Source of the DNA: Toxonevra muliebris
Taxonomy: Eukaryota > Arthropoda > Insecta > Diptera > Pallopteridae
Assembly (NCBI GenBank): GCA_963691655.1
Contig: OY829326.1
Location: forward strand, 36,049,989-36,113,988
DNA: 64,000 nucleotides
Direction: 5' to 3'
The notes beneath the pieces were generated by a model. That model was not told where the DNA came from, did not search any database, and was given only the letters and a program-made list of their open reading frames with translations. The position numbers were made by a program, and so were the translations under genes. Below are positions 37,001 through 49,800 of the stretch, piece by piece (the stretch's first letter is position 1; each line of letters opens with the position of its first letter).

Positions 37001-40000
37001 TATAAATGAATTAAATGATTTAATTTTGGGAAATAAATTACAAATAGAAATGAAAGTGTAGAAAGCAAGTGAAAAAGTTTTCTTTTCTTGCTACGTATAA
37101 CTTAAAGAAAAATATTCATATGTAGCTCATTTTAATCAAATACTTAGATCTTCCGAATCATATTTAGAAAACTGCTTTAAAATAGCAAGAAGAGTCAAAA
37201 CTAAATAAAAAATTTTTTATGTATTATACAAAAGTATTAAAATTTCGATATATGAGATCAAGAGAAAGCATAAGCATTTTGAAAATACTAATTTGGAAAG
37301 GTATTGAGCAAATTTATAAAAGTATGATACTTTTTTTTATGTGAAATTCTAGAGGACTTTAAATGTATGCAAATTAAGTAAATTCATTTTGTTCATACAA
37401 ATTCATTTCGCAAATTCAACAGAAGAACAAAAATGGGGTGAGTTCTTTCATTGGTTCTCATTAAAGTAAGTTTTAAGTTATTACACCACAACTCTTTAAC
37501 TCACTTGTCGCCAGCATCAGCGCCATGTGGACCTAAAGTCGTACCATCTGTCAAGGTCTCTTCATCAAGCTCTAAAGTTGTTTCCAATTCAGCGGTATGC
37601 TTCTTAGCAAGTGTCTCATCATCTTCTTGAACAATTTGTAAGATTTGCATAGCTCTATCCTCAGCATAATTAACTGACTCCAACGCCATCAATATAATAC
37701 GTTCAGCAATTTGTGGATACTTTTCTTTGAGAAACTTTTGCACTGTAAAATGAGAAATTAGAAATAAAATAGTAACAATTAAAATAAAATACTTACTCGC
37801 ACTTTTTTCCTCGAGTGTGTAATCCTTGGGACGCAGTGGTATTATTCTCTCGTCGCCCGGTTGCTTGTGTATACCATCAGCATTTGGGCGATTTGATATT
37901 TTCGGTGGTTGCACACTTTCTCGTTTCGCATAACCCATCGAAATTAGCTGCTCGGATGCTTTTTGAACATTGTTATCAGCATTGGCCAGAATATCTAATA
38001 GCAGCATTTCATCGGCTTTGGGAAATATAGTTTTCATGTATCTAAAGTGTTTTAAAGATGTAATTTAATATTTTGCCCATAAATTTTAGAATGGCTATAA
38101 ATAAACACAAATTAGTATCACGGAATTCACGGAATCGCATGCATTACAAATAAAACGAACATCAATTAATAATAAAAGTTGGTGTGTGTAAAAAACGATT
38201 GAAATTCGGTCAGCAATGATTGATACCCTGCACTTTTTGGGATGTTTACTTTAGAAAACCAAAAGTTTAAGGGGTTTCATATTTTTTTAACACTACTTTT
38301 GACCTAACTAAGACAACTTGACAAGAAAGTGCGAAAACTGAAGTAAGAAATTGTGTGTATATACATACAATTACTTCTTTTTCCTTTTTCTTCTATTTAT
38401 ATTCTTCGTGCGACATATAACTATGCTGATCAAGCATCCATAATCTCCGATTTTTATAAATAAGTAAATTGAATAGACCTCAATATTTTTAATGCAGGAT
38501 TTTTCAATCCAATCCAAGAACTAACAGGAGTTTCCAATCATAGAACTAACATTGGAAAGCGAGTCTATATTTATAAAAGTGAATTTCAAAATTGACCGAC
38601 TTTGTGAATTATAAAACTAAACATTAAAATTAAGAAATAAACATTAAAGCATTTTTTTATAAAATAATTTAGTTTCAAATTATACACAAATATTCCAAGT
38701 GTCATTAAAGCATGTTACAACTTATGCGGGTATGCCTTAATGCAGCAAAATTTAATTTAATATCAAATCAAACGAAAAGTTAAAAAATTGATAGCTGCTA
38801 TGTCATAATAAACGGGAAACAATTGTTGAAGTTTGATGAGTTTTTTACTCATAGCAACACCATCAATTGCATCTTCCGAAATAATAAAACACCAATCAAT
38901 AACCAAACAAACAAACAAAATAATCAATTCATCTAAATCCGAGTTCCGACCTCAATTTCATTTTAGGCGACGCATGCGGTTTCGGTGAACTACGCCATTG
39001 CTCTCCATAATGTGGTGATCCATGATGATAGAACGGTAATGCTGTGCACCCAAAGCCTGTATCAACGCCTCCTCCTACTCCAACAGTGCCACCTCTACCG
39101 ATACAACTATGCATACTCATGACACTACCAAAACGGCCGCTACCTGGTATTGGTATAGGGCTAGCGGTACGTGAAGAAGCGCTACCGGTACCATATAGTA
39201 AGCCGTGTGCATGTCTATCAGCACCAATATCAGGACGACGCGCTGGTGGTGTCATATGAAAAGCAGAATTACTGTGGTATAAATGTCTTTGTGAAGGAGG
39301 CGTGACAAATGGCCCGGGCATGGTCACTGGATGTTTTTCCACTTGTAATGCGCTGATGACGACTGCTTCACGATTGTAGTATCTGTGTTGGTGTGTTGGT
39401 TGGTTGATGATTTTACAAAACACAGAGACGCACAGTGTATGTATAAAGAGTGTAACGCATAGTACAACAATATAGCACGTTAAGAAAATACGTTTAAATA
39501 TATGTATGTATATTTGAGTTTTTATTTATTTTTGGTGTATTGGTGTACACGAATACGAGAGTACACGAGTAGTAGAGACAAAACAGGTGATGGAAGCGTG
39601 TGAAAGCGTAAAAATATTAGGAAAAATATGTATATTTTGTGAAGATATATAGAAATTGTGGACTAGTTAATTGAAATAAATGTAAGCTTCAAGATTTGAA
39701 TTATCTCGGTCATAGAGGTGAACAAAATAGAAATCTTTGATTTTTACCTTTTCAGTAGTAAACGTATGTGATCCTCACTGGCAGTGGGAAAAATATTTTG
39801 TATTTTGGTTACCACTGCATCTGTGTCGATTGTATTTGAGAATGAGGTTTCCTGTATTGTGGATCGCCGTGACATGTGCGCCAAACGTGGAGTTTGCATA
39901 ACGGATGATTTCGGATACGGCAGTGGTGACATTTCCTGAATAAGAAAATAAATATTTATTTATTTATTTATTTGGTGCATATGGTATTAAAAGTGATTAT

Positions 40001-42185
40001 TTGAAAGATATCGAAGCTACGACAAACATGATTTTACTTAAATACTGTAGATTTATATATTTATAATTTTACGACCTCAAGGAGGTGAGGTTTACACGGG
40101 AGAAATTGTAAAAAGATGCTCAAAAACATTTACGCTCTGGCAAATGATTGCATTCAGTTACAGTAAATACAAAAAATCTGAAGAAACCAATCAATAAACT
40201 TTGTCTGTCCCCGCTCACGTTGGCTGGTCGAGATCTTGCATACACCCATTCCTATTAAAGGTCTGTGTGAGTTTTTGTAGGCACATATTTCAGTTTTTTC
40301 CGTCAATGAGTTTACAGTTTTGAAGAAGTGAAGCGTTTTTGGGTATACATGAAAACTAGAGCTTACATTTTTGAAATGATGGTCAGGCATAATCCTCATC
40401 ACAATATAAACCATAATAATTTGGATTTCAAAACCTGGTTTAAACCAATTATAACATCGGGAGGAAAATCGGTATGTATACTCATGTTCAGCATATTCAA
40501 GTTATGTAAACACATATATCAGAGTTTAGAAAAAAATCATTTACAATGGCGGATTCGGGGATGAGGAAGAACAGTGAGAACTGATCGGGTTCAAGCTGTC
40601 TTTTGAGAATTTTAAATAAGGGAACTACAATATTTTAATGAATATTTAAAAAATGTATTGCGAATTTTTTCTGCTGCGCTAATATCTTGTAATTAAGATT
40701 TAAAGAATGTGGGATGAAGGCAACTTATCCAAAATATTGAAAAATTTTCGAATCTTGGATCCGCCATTGTCCACATACATCATATAAATAGATTATATAT
40801 TATTTAATTTCATTTTACTTTTATTTTTTAATGCTCTACTTACCAAATGACCTCTTGATGAGAATAAAGGACTCGAGGACATATTCTGCAAGCTAGGATT
40901 TGTGCCAGGACCTACTTGAAAGGCAGCACGCATTGCAGGCAAATTGTTGCTTGGATACACATGATAAGGTGAACCATGTAAAGGCTGTGTGTATATATAC
41001 AGGGTGTGTTTTGTACACAAAATACAATAGTAAATACAAATATATAAACTGGGTTTTAATATATTTACCTGCATTGGAATGGATTCCGTTGAGCAGCGTT
41101 CGTTCTGTAATTGTTTGTAGCGTATGCGTGGATCTTCTAATTGCATTGCCTTTGTAAGGTAGTTTATATAATAACTATAAGAAATAGATATCCAAATTAA
41201 TGAAGGTTAATATTTATGTATACGTATATAGGTATACATGTATACACACGGAGCCCTTCAAACTGAAAGTGCAATTAAATGTCAAGGACTTTTGGTGTTA
41301 ACTTCACAGTGAAGTTTATAATAAAAACCCTAAAAAGGCTTTGAATAATAATTTCCTAAGAGCACCACATAGTTAGCTAATTATATTTAATGGGACTTTT
41401 TTTTTTTTTTTCTTGATTTGCACATGAAAAAGCTATATTTTAAATTGTAGCACGTGTACAAAAATCAAATTTACAACCAACATATGTATACATATATGTA
41501 TGCATATGCATGTATGTGCATATCTTTGCAAATGTACACGTATGTCAATCGCCCATTCCTCTGTCAATTGCATCCTGCTACATTGGGAAGCTACTTGACT
41601 TGAGAGTCACTTAAAGAACAAGGTTTGCGCTTTAGGATTCAGATGAAGAAGAGTATTATGACATCTCATCATAGAAGGTGCATACATCATCATCATCGAC
41701 GTCAAAAACAAACCTTAATTAGTATGCGTGATACTTCGCTTTTTTTTCTTCTTTCGTTCTTCACTTTAAGATAAAGGATTTATTTTATGTGCAAGTGTTT
41801 TGTTGAAGTACCAGGAAATAAAATTTTATGTAATCTACTAAGTGGTGACCTATTTTTCTAGGCTATACACAAATATATACATACACATATATGCATATTA
41901 TGTATGTGTATAAAGTAAAGCTTACAAACGTATATCAGTCTTTTTGAAACGCAATAATATATTGCCTACTTTTATGCATCGCTCAGTATTCAAATAGTTG
42001 AAGCACAATTCAGGCAGCCATTTTTTAATGTATAACTGATGCAAATGTATGCAGGGAAAAATTAATTGCTTATTACATTCTGTATTAATATATTTCGTGC
42101 CCACTTACCAATTTCCAGTTGCTTGATCGTATTTACAATCCCAGCCGGGTGGGAATTTCTGATATTGCCCCTTGGAGTCGCCCAT
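34037..42185 (-). CDS. WW domain plus two CUE-like domains protein, complete
   Basis: Ten coding exons I could chain in phase: 42109-42185, 41069-41174, 40844-40984, 39748-39935, 38951-39382, 37797-38041, 37505-37742, 36368-36946 (cassette), 34334-34468 and 34037-34259. They total 2364 bases, 787 codons, or 594 without the 579-base cassette. Residues about 12-42 form a WW domain (F-P-P-G-W-D-C, Y-Y-I-N-Y-L, L-E-D-P-R) in which the second Trp is replaced by Leu. Two CUE-like ubiquitin-binding modules follow: K-I-Q-N-I-F-P-T-A-S-E-D-H-I-R-L-L-L-K-R, then M-K-T-I-F-P-K-A-D-E-M-L-L-L-D-I-L. The C terminus carries repeated N-P-E-L-C-K-G-P and N-A-D-L-S-K-G-P type motifs. The function is unknown to me; a ubiquitin-related adaptor is inferred. 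The donor of the 38951 exon (GAG|GTCGGA) is weak. Confidence 0.82.
36368..36946 (-). CDS. frame-neutral cassette exon of the WW-CUE gene
   Basis: This 579-base segment (193 codons) begins with N/I-I-T-V-V-L-E-T-T-Q after an AAGCAG acceptor and ends D-S-L-K at a GTACGC donor. Entry and exit phases are both 2, and the upstream exon (ending D-A-G-D-K at a strong GTGAGT donor) can splice either to it or directly to the exon at 34468 without loss of frame. The product is Ser/Thr/Asn-rich and disordered. Low-complexity composition makes it fast-evolving and hard to confirm without transcripts. Confidence 0.6.
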
Positions 42186-43858
42186 TTTTTTTTATTTTTT
42201 ATTTTTTTTGGTTTGATTGTGCTTTTAAATCTTTACAAATCTATTCAATTCAATTTAATTCCGTTTTTACTTGTTTGCGCACTGTCTGTTGTGTGTTCGT
42301 GCGGTGTGTACCTATGAAACAGTGAATGGATGGTATGACAGCGGCAGCACAAACAATACCCGCAATGCCTTAATAAAGCATGAGATGTTTGGGGGTTGGA
42401 AAAGTAACTGCACAACTCACCATATAAAGCCAATTTGGTATATAAACAGACTCGTTTTCAACTTTCTATAACTTTTCGCTCTGAACTGCCGTGACGTACT
42501 GAGTATTCATTTGGGTATACAACGAGTTTAGAGCTGACTTCGAAGTAAAAGGGTACATAGTATATTCCAATGTTGTTTGGCATTTGCCATAGAGATGCTA
42601 CGAAAGTAAAAATGAAAACAAAACGAGAAAACAACAAATTTATTATCATGTACTATGAGTTAAGTTTCGACTGATTCGGGGTTTTGTTTTTGTTATACAT
42701 TTTCGGGGGGTGTTTCGAACTCGAATAAACATGCACTTTGTTTCATTAGGTATACCAGATATTTGAATTTTTTTTATGATAAAACTCAAGTCTGGTGTAA
42801 ACTACGAGTGAAATAGATTTGAACAGCATCACTCACTGATAAATCGCAGTTTATTCATTAAGATTGAATTGCATCATAAGCAAAAATTACGTGTGTGCAA
42901 ATTTTCTAGTAAAAAAATCAATACATGTTTTTCATTACTGAGCAATTGGAAACTTAATTACCAATTATAATTCCCAGAAATCGTATTTAAAAAAAAATCC
43001 ATTGCAAGGAATTGAAACTGCTAATTACCAATTACAAGGAATTGGAATTCAAACCCAGTTCACTAACTATCATTTCTTAAGCCAATCTCAAATTTTCGTC
43101 AATTTTAGCCTTTAACAAAAGGTTGGAAGATTTCGGGAGGGTTGTTCTCTACAATCTTTCACTTCACAATATATATAGGGCTCCGAGGAACATTTTCATT
43201 GGCTTGAGTTGATGTCGAAATCCAAATCGAGTTTCATGTAGTGCTGTTGTGATTTTTGCCAAGTTTTACATCAGTAACTTAACTTTTTCTCATCTCCATT
43301 CTTATCAATCTTCATGAAATTTTAAATATTTATAATGAAAATGCTTTTTATAAATAAATATGATAATACACTGCCCGAATTTTAAACAATCCTGGCTCAA
43401 ATTTTTTAAAATTTTTGGGAGCAAAACCCTGAAATCAGCTCGAGTTTTTTTGCTTTGAATCTTAAATGATGTAGGTGGACACGCACTATAATCGCACTAA
43501 TATCTGATAGTGCATGTTTAAATAAAGTTTAAATCAAAATTTTATAGATGTATAGAAAAACAATCGTAAGTTCGAATGAAAGATGATGCCTTATGAGATT
43601 TAAAATACAAACGTACTTAAAAAGAGGAGTGACAAAGATATTCTTATTTACAAATGTATATGTAATATCAAATTTTATTAGCACACTTGAAATAACCACT
43701 TTCTATTTATCACTATACATAGTTAATATAAATATTCAAAGATTTACAAAAAAATGACGAAGAGTGATCAATAAAATGCACGCGTCAAATGCAATAAAAT
43801 AGAAAATATTAATGGTAGTTTAACTACATAGATATGTATAAGGCAAAGCTATTAAGAT
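42186..43858. other. intergenic spacer (5' of WW-CUE, 3' of dehydrogenase gene)
   Basis: No gene seen. It holds the WW-CUE 5' UTR and promoter on one side and the 3' UTR of the dehydrogenase gene on the other. Frames at 42245-42649 lack domains. Confidence 0.5.
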
Positions 43859-46466
43859 TTAAAGGAAGCTCATTGGCTTAATATGTAAACGCTTAGCTAA
43901 AGCTGCACAAGTTTTTAATTGATTTTCCAAGTACTGTATACCACCAGCTGCGTCCACAGCCTTCATATTCGCATCCTCTTTGTCGCCAGGAACGAGAACA
44001 GGTTTGCATGGATCGGTCTTGAAAACAAAAAACCACAACATAATAATAGAAATATATTTTCGAGAACACACCACTTCAAATACTCACAGGTTGGCAATTA
44101 CGCAAGCGTGAATTCAAATCACACATACGATCTTCAAAATCAGGCGCAAAGCAGTTCGGATCCATAGCAATGAATACCTGACCCAAATCGGCAGCTGTAT
44201 TGGCGCCTGCATGTGTCCACTTACGCACCTTTGTTGAGTAATTAGCGCCCGACATGACACCGCTCAAAATGTCGACCATTGCACCCAAACCGTAACCTTT
44301 ATAACCGGAAGTGATTTCAGCACCTCCTATGGGCATTAGACAGCCGGTGGCAAACGCCAACTCTGCATCATTAGTCGGATGTCCTTCGGGATTTTGTGCC
44401 CAACCATCGGGCAAAGGCTCCATCTTGCGACGTTGAATTTCTATTTTACCCACAGCCACCGCAGTTGTAGCCATATCCAATAGAAATTTATCATCTTTAG
44501 CTGGAGCACCAAAAGCGATGGGATTAGTGCCGAGACAAGCTTCTTTTGAGCGTGTTGGTGCCATAAGTGGTGAGGTATTTGTCATGCTCATGCCAACCAA
44601 TCCTTCTTTAATTGCGCGCAATGAATACCAGCCTGCTATGCCATAATGATTAGAACCTTTGGCGCACACCCAACCGACTCCAACTGCTTTCGCCTTCTTT
44701 ATGGCTAAGTCCATACAGTAATTGCCAACTACAACGCCTAAACCATTGTGTCCATCAACCCATGCTGTCGCGGGTGTTTCTTTGAGAATTGTTGGAATGG
44801 CAGCGCCATCCGTTGAGTTTATTGCCAAATCATTAATATACATTTCTAATCGATTCATGCCATGACTAAAATGACCACGATGATCGGCTGCAATGAGCAG
44901 ATCAGCCATTGCTTTAGCATTATCCTCAGGCACTTTAACAGCACGGAAGCAGTCGGTCATGAAACGACGCGATTCTTCAACGGCAATGAGTTTTGGCTGT
45001 GACGACGACATATTTGCACGCGCAACTTTTAACGTATCTATCGAAAAAAATTTGAAAAATATGCAAATTTATACTTTTGCTATATATATTCAAAATGAAC
45101 GCCAGAGGCAAATTATCACGCCAAACGTCGCTTTAGAACTAAACACATTTGTTCAACTTATATATGCTGATTCAAAATAATTTGGATTTGAGTAAATTTT
45201 ATAGCCACAAATATTCGAAAGCACACGATCACAATGTCAAGAAAAGAGGAGTATAAATACGGTGTTGCTAGTTGCTATTGATACTTACGAGCTTAAAGCT
45301 TTCAGATAATTTCTTATCAGAAGTTCAATGAAAGTAAATAAAACTAGTGAGGCATTCTTAATAGATTTCTAGTTGAAAAGATAACTTTCGTTTGCGAGTT
45401 TCTAAAAGACAGCCACATAAAATTGGCACCGATTTCATTTGGCAATTCATAATGTCAATTCGATTTGAAGATAACCTTGAATAACTTTGAAAATGTTTTC
45501 ATCAACTCGGTGTCACACTAAGGGAGATGTCTTTGACGACCTAACGTAACAAAAGCCATGCCTGTGGAATAATTAAACGATTTCTGTTTATTTTTTTGGT
45601 TATTACTCCTCTTCAACAAACTAGAATTTGATTATCTATAACTGAATATCGATATTCAATATTTAGAATCAATATTCATATACGTATTTTAAATGGTAAT
45701 AACAAAGCTAAAATTGTTCAGTAATCATATCACAACAATAATCGATTTATTTGTCAAGAATCAATCAAAATATTTTTCAATTACATTTCATAATTAATGC
45801 TCACCATATTTATTTAAGCGAATGGGAATTAATTGAATTAATGACCTTGAACTTCATAATTGTTATAAAGAATTTACAACTTTTGATGCGTGTGCTAAGA
45901 ACACTCTCATTAATATTGTTGGAAATAATAATAAACAAAAACAAATATGCAAACAAGCTATGAAGAGAGCGTAAACATATTTGAGATAATGAAATATGTA
46001 CTAAGAGAGAGAGAGAGAGAGAAAGGGAAAGAGTAAAGTTACGATTTGTGTTTTTAAATAGCAATTTTTTTTATTTTATGCGAAAGATAATCAAAATACT
46101 TTAGCAAACAAAACATATATGTATACTATACATACTCAATTAAAGAATAGCTTTTTTATTGTATGTGTTCTAGATTAGAAACAAGCAATAAAAAAACCAT
46201 TAAACTTTAATTTTATAATAGAAAAAATTTATGTACTTACCGCAATTGCATCTAGTTGTCATATTGTTTGCGTATAATAGTTGTTTCCGACGGAAATGTA
46301 TTGCATTATAAGATGAAGCTGAGCATAGACCAAAAGATCGTTGCCGTTGTTGTAATGCGTATTTCGCTAATTTTGTGCATTGCCCCCACTGTGCTATTCT
46401 CATCATCACGATAGGTGATGTGACTACAGCGGAAGGGAGCAAGTAAATTGACAAAGATGCCATCAT
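43859..46466 (-). CDS. Ldh_2-family malate/L-lactate dehydrogenase-like, with optional mitochondrial leader
   Basis: The catalytic part spans exons 44088-45037 and 43859-44017. From the ATG at 45011 it encodes 360 residues, the normal size for the NAD(P)-dependent YlbC/ComC/MDH2-type family (not classical Rossmann-type MDH). Family motifs: A-A-D-H-R-G-H-F-S-H-G-M-N-R with the conserved His, G-S-N-H-Y-G-I-A-G-W-Y in the cofactor site, N-T-S-P-L-M-A-P and G-T-N-P-I-A-F. Exon 46241-46466 splices in frame (GCG|GTAAGT to TAG|ATACG), giving a leader rich in Arg/Lys/Gln/Ser (K-L-A-K-Y-A-L-Q-Q-R-Q-R-S-F) that looks like a mitochondrial presequence. Start could be 46466 or 46406. Cytosolic and mitochondrial forms are inferred. 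I recall Drosophila CG10512 at 78C as this type of gene. Confidence 0.88.
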
Positions 46467-46737
46467 AAAAATCGTCTGCTTCTTCTCTTTCGTTGCTTCG
46501 TTCACAGCGAATTCGAATACCTGCACTACTTTGCTCACTCACTCGCTCCTCAATCAGCTGCGTTTTAACTTTATTGTTTTAATTCCACTGCACTTGTGTT
46601 TCGAATAGCAGACAGAAAGAACTTCTTCGCCGTTGTTGTTCGTCTCGGATCTATATATCATTGAAATTTGACAAGCAGAATAAAGAACTAGTGGTGGAAG
46701 TTGTTATTTAATCAATAAAAAAGAAATCAAGTCGCCA
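46467..46737. promoter_or_regulatory. short divergent promoter region
   Basis: About 270 bases separate the first exon of the dehydrogenase gene (minus) from a probable plus-strand first exon. Both encode mitochondrial-type N termini, so a shared bidirectional promoter is likely. No specific element recognised. Confidence 0.4.
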
Positions 46738-46855
46738 ATGTTAAATTTGCGCCTGTTTCGGAATCTACAAACAACAAAAAATATTGTAAAACTTGGGAGA
46801 AGGGATTTAAAAACTCACATAAGAACAGCTGCTACCAGAAGTGGATACAATTTTC
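46738..46855 (+). CDS. probable first coding exon of an unidentified mitochondrial gene, partial
   Basis: Thirty-nine codons plus one base, starting M-L-N-L-R-L-F-R-N-L-Q-T-T-K-N-I-V-K and ending S-G-Y-N-F at a donor TTTTC|GTAAGC. The N terminus is basic, lacks acidic residues for the first 20 positions and alternates Leu with Arg, as mitochondrial targeting peptides do. Read through, the frame closes at 47001. I could not find the next exon between here and 51 kb; it may lie farther right or beyond the window. A polyprenyl-diphosphate synthase subunit gene that I recall at 78C is one candidate, without sequence support. Confidence 0.4.
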
Positions 46856-49800
46856 GTAAGCTCGTTTTTAATATATTCTCTGTAGTCTATATGTATGTAG
46901 TTCTAATTAGCACACAAACGAGCATCTGCACATGCAATTTTAAAATACTTACGAATTTTCCGCGGAATTTTCGTCTTTCATCACAGATCGTAGCCGAATG
47001 AAAGTAAAATTTATATTTTTGCTATTTTCTTTTTGTGTTTTCTTCCAAAGTTTGCAAGATTTTTTTTGGCCATGCGTAATCGATATAATTTCTCATAAAA
47101 ATTGAATTATTGTGAATAGACTCTCAGCGAATTATGGAAACTAACTATTCACAATAGATTATGAATCGTTGGTACGTGGATTTTTGATAGATTTTAAAGA
47201 ATTTTTAAAAAAATATTGTAAAACATAAATTTTGTGAATAGGTCGATTGGTCAACAATTGAAAGCAAATGAAGATAAGTGTTGGGTTTAGGGCTTTTATG
47301 TGAAGTGAAGGTGCTAGAAAATAAATAATTAAAATCGAGATGTTTTCACTTTAATATTTATCCACAATTATGGCTTGGCCAAAAAAACTATTTAATAAAT
47401 AAGCGACAAAAACTAATTTTTTGGACCAGCCATGATTGTGGATTATGATACATAAAAGCCCCTAAACTAAACATTTACCTAAATGAGTCATGGCTAAATT
47501 AAGGATGAAGTTCTAATCGTACGATAACTAAAATGTTTGTAGCAGTTATAAAGAAGCTTCCAGCTAACTGCATTAAACTGTATTAAAACAATACAAAATT
47601 TAGTTTTCTTAATAAATTAGAATTATTTATTAGGGTATGATTAAACCATTAACCGACGTCATATTCGGTTACGTTTTCGGTTAAAAGTACAAGTTTCATC
47701 TTTTCTATATTCCGACAGGCGAACCTGTTGATAGTGCGTGATGTAGTGATGTAAACAAACTTTTCATTTAATGTACCTAATTAATTTTTTATCTTTTTTT
47801 TTGCATTAACTCATATATATGTATATCGCTATTTAATAGAGTATCGATATAACTCAAAGTGTTACCATAAAAAGCATTTTTAGTTCCAAAATTTTTTATG
47901 AAACATTTTTCTCCTTTTATTTTTTTCCCCGAGTTTTATTAAATTTTCCAAATTTCAAATAATCTAAATTGATAAAATCAAAAAGGGAGTAATCTTTTTT
48001 CAAAGAAAGATGTTAAAGTTATTGCTAAGTACAGAAACTTAACTAAAATCTATGAACGAAGGAGGCTTAAAAAAATCCCTTGTATATCTGTTCAATCTAA
48101 TGTAAATACCAAAACATGTTAGGCCATGAACTAGCCATATCCAATTCTTGCTATCGATTCTTAGTGAATTACAAATAATGAACCTTTTATCAGTTTTTAT
48201 TAAGTATTAAATTGAAATTTTTGTTTATTGTATGATAATAAAAGTAACCTATGTATTATTTTTCGAAATGCCAAAAGTTTAAAGTTTGTGATGAAAAATC
48301 ACTATTGTCATAATATCCATACCTTATATTAAGCAATGGCAAGTTTATCAACACTACAAAGAGTTTGTCTATCTCTTTTTTTATTTCTATTCCGCGTCAT
48401 ATAAAAATCAAAAGATTGGGAACACATTTTTGTTTTGACTGTATTCTATTGTGAACAAATTGTTATAATATTGAATTGAGAAATAGAGAAAAAATAAACA
48501 ATTGGAATTGGGATTAGTCAAGTAAGAATCTTCAAGTAAGTTAAATCGTGTTCTTAAACAAATCCACAAAACAAATTTGATTAAAATATTTAAATTGTGT
48601 GGCAAAAGTTCAAAGGTAAATAAACATGTTGATTCTCTCTTTTATAAGCAAAACAAACAAATTATTTGCAATTTCCAAAGCTCGTCTCAAATTACGAATT
48701 ATTTTAGCCAATCAATTTCAAGTCATAACTCATCATTACCATAACGGTTCCTTAGATCATCAAGCGAGAATAACTAAATGGGTCATTTTTACTCGTTGCG
48801 CCAAAAATGTAAGCAATTAAAATACAGTGATGCTACTACTAGAATACTTTACATTATGGCGAATATTTAAAATATTTGCTTAAACTTACGTGTTATTACC
48901 TTATTAAGATTTACTACATAATAAAATGTAAGCATACAAAGAAAAATACCCAGCACCAAAGTGTGTAAAGAATTATAAGAATAATTCATTCTATTGAAAT
49001 TAATTCAAAATTAAAAAAACTGGTTTAGTTTTGAAACTCATTTTAATTCAATTATATCGCTATATTTATTAAAGCAACAGTCGCCCCAAATCATTACCAA
49101 TTGACATTTTGTATTAATACAGCAGTGTTAACATTTCACAGACACGCGTGCAGGACACGACTCCTATAAACATGACATGTAAAAAAAAAAGCAAGAGGAA
49201 ACTTTTGCACGTGACTAATGCTTTTTTGAGTTATTTAGTACAAGGACGCTGGGTGATAATGCCACGTTACAGGAAAAGGGGAACCCTTCTTCTTAGATGC
49301 ATATGTATGACAGAAAAATTAATTTTCTTATTAATTAAACTTTACCAAGGTCAGTTCTAAACGAGTCCCCGAAGACGACTAGGCCAGCTAGTAATTACGA
49401 CAAAATGAACTTTAATATTGGTATGTTTACATATGCGTTCCAATATGATTGATATTTTGATTACTAAACCATCATTATACAAAAAATATCACAAAACTTA
49501 TGCGCAGCTAAAATTTTATGAAATATGTGAAATATATGAAAATTTTAAGGTACTTCCCAAGAACTTATTACAACATGACGTGACCCGAAAAAAATCGTAC
49601 TTTAGAAAAAGGTATATTGCAACTCAGAATTTTTTATCAAATTTATTTGTTTTAATGCACTGTAAACTATACAAACAAATCACTCAAAATTAGCATTGGC
49701 TCACTGAGAGATTTTGAATCATTACTAACGCTCGTACCTTTTTTCGGACAAAAAACTGTATATTTCTGCCAACAATTTAAAAAAAAAACAGTAAACCAAT

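Noticed and set aside
40154..40564. Open frames on both strands
   Set aside because: They lie in the intron between exons at 40844 and 39935 of the WW-CUE gene, with no domain and no splice signals in phase.
41922..42104. 60-codon minus-strand frame right after the first WW exon
   Set aside because: It lies in the first intron; direct splicing from 42109 to 41174 rebuilds the WW domain and the frame begins at an intronic ATG.
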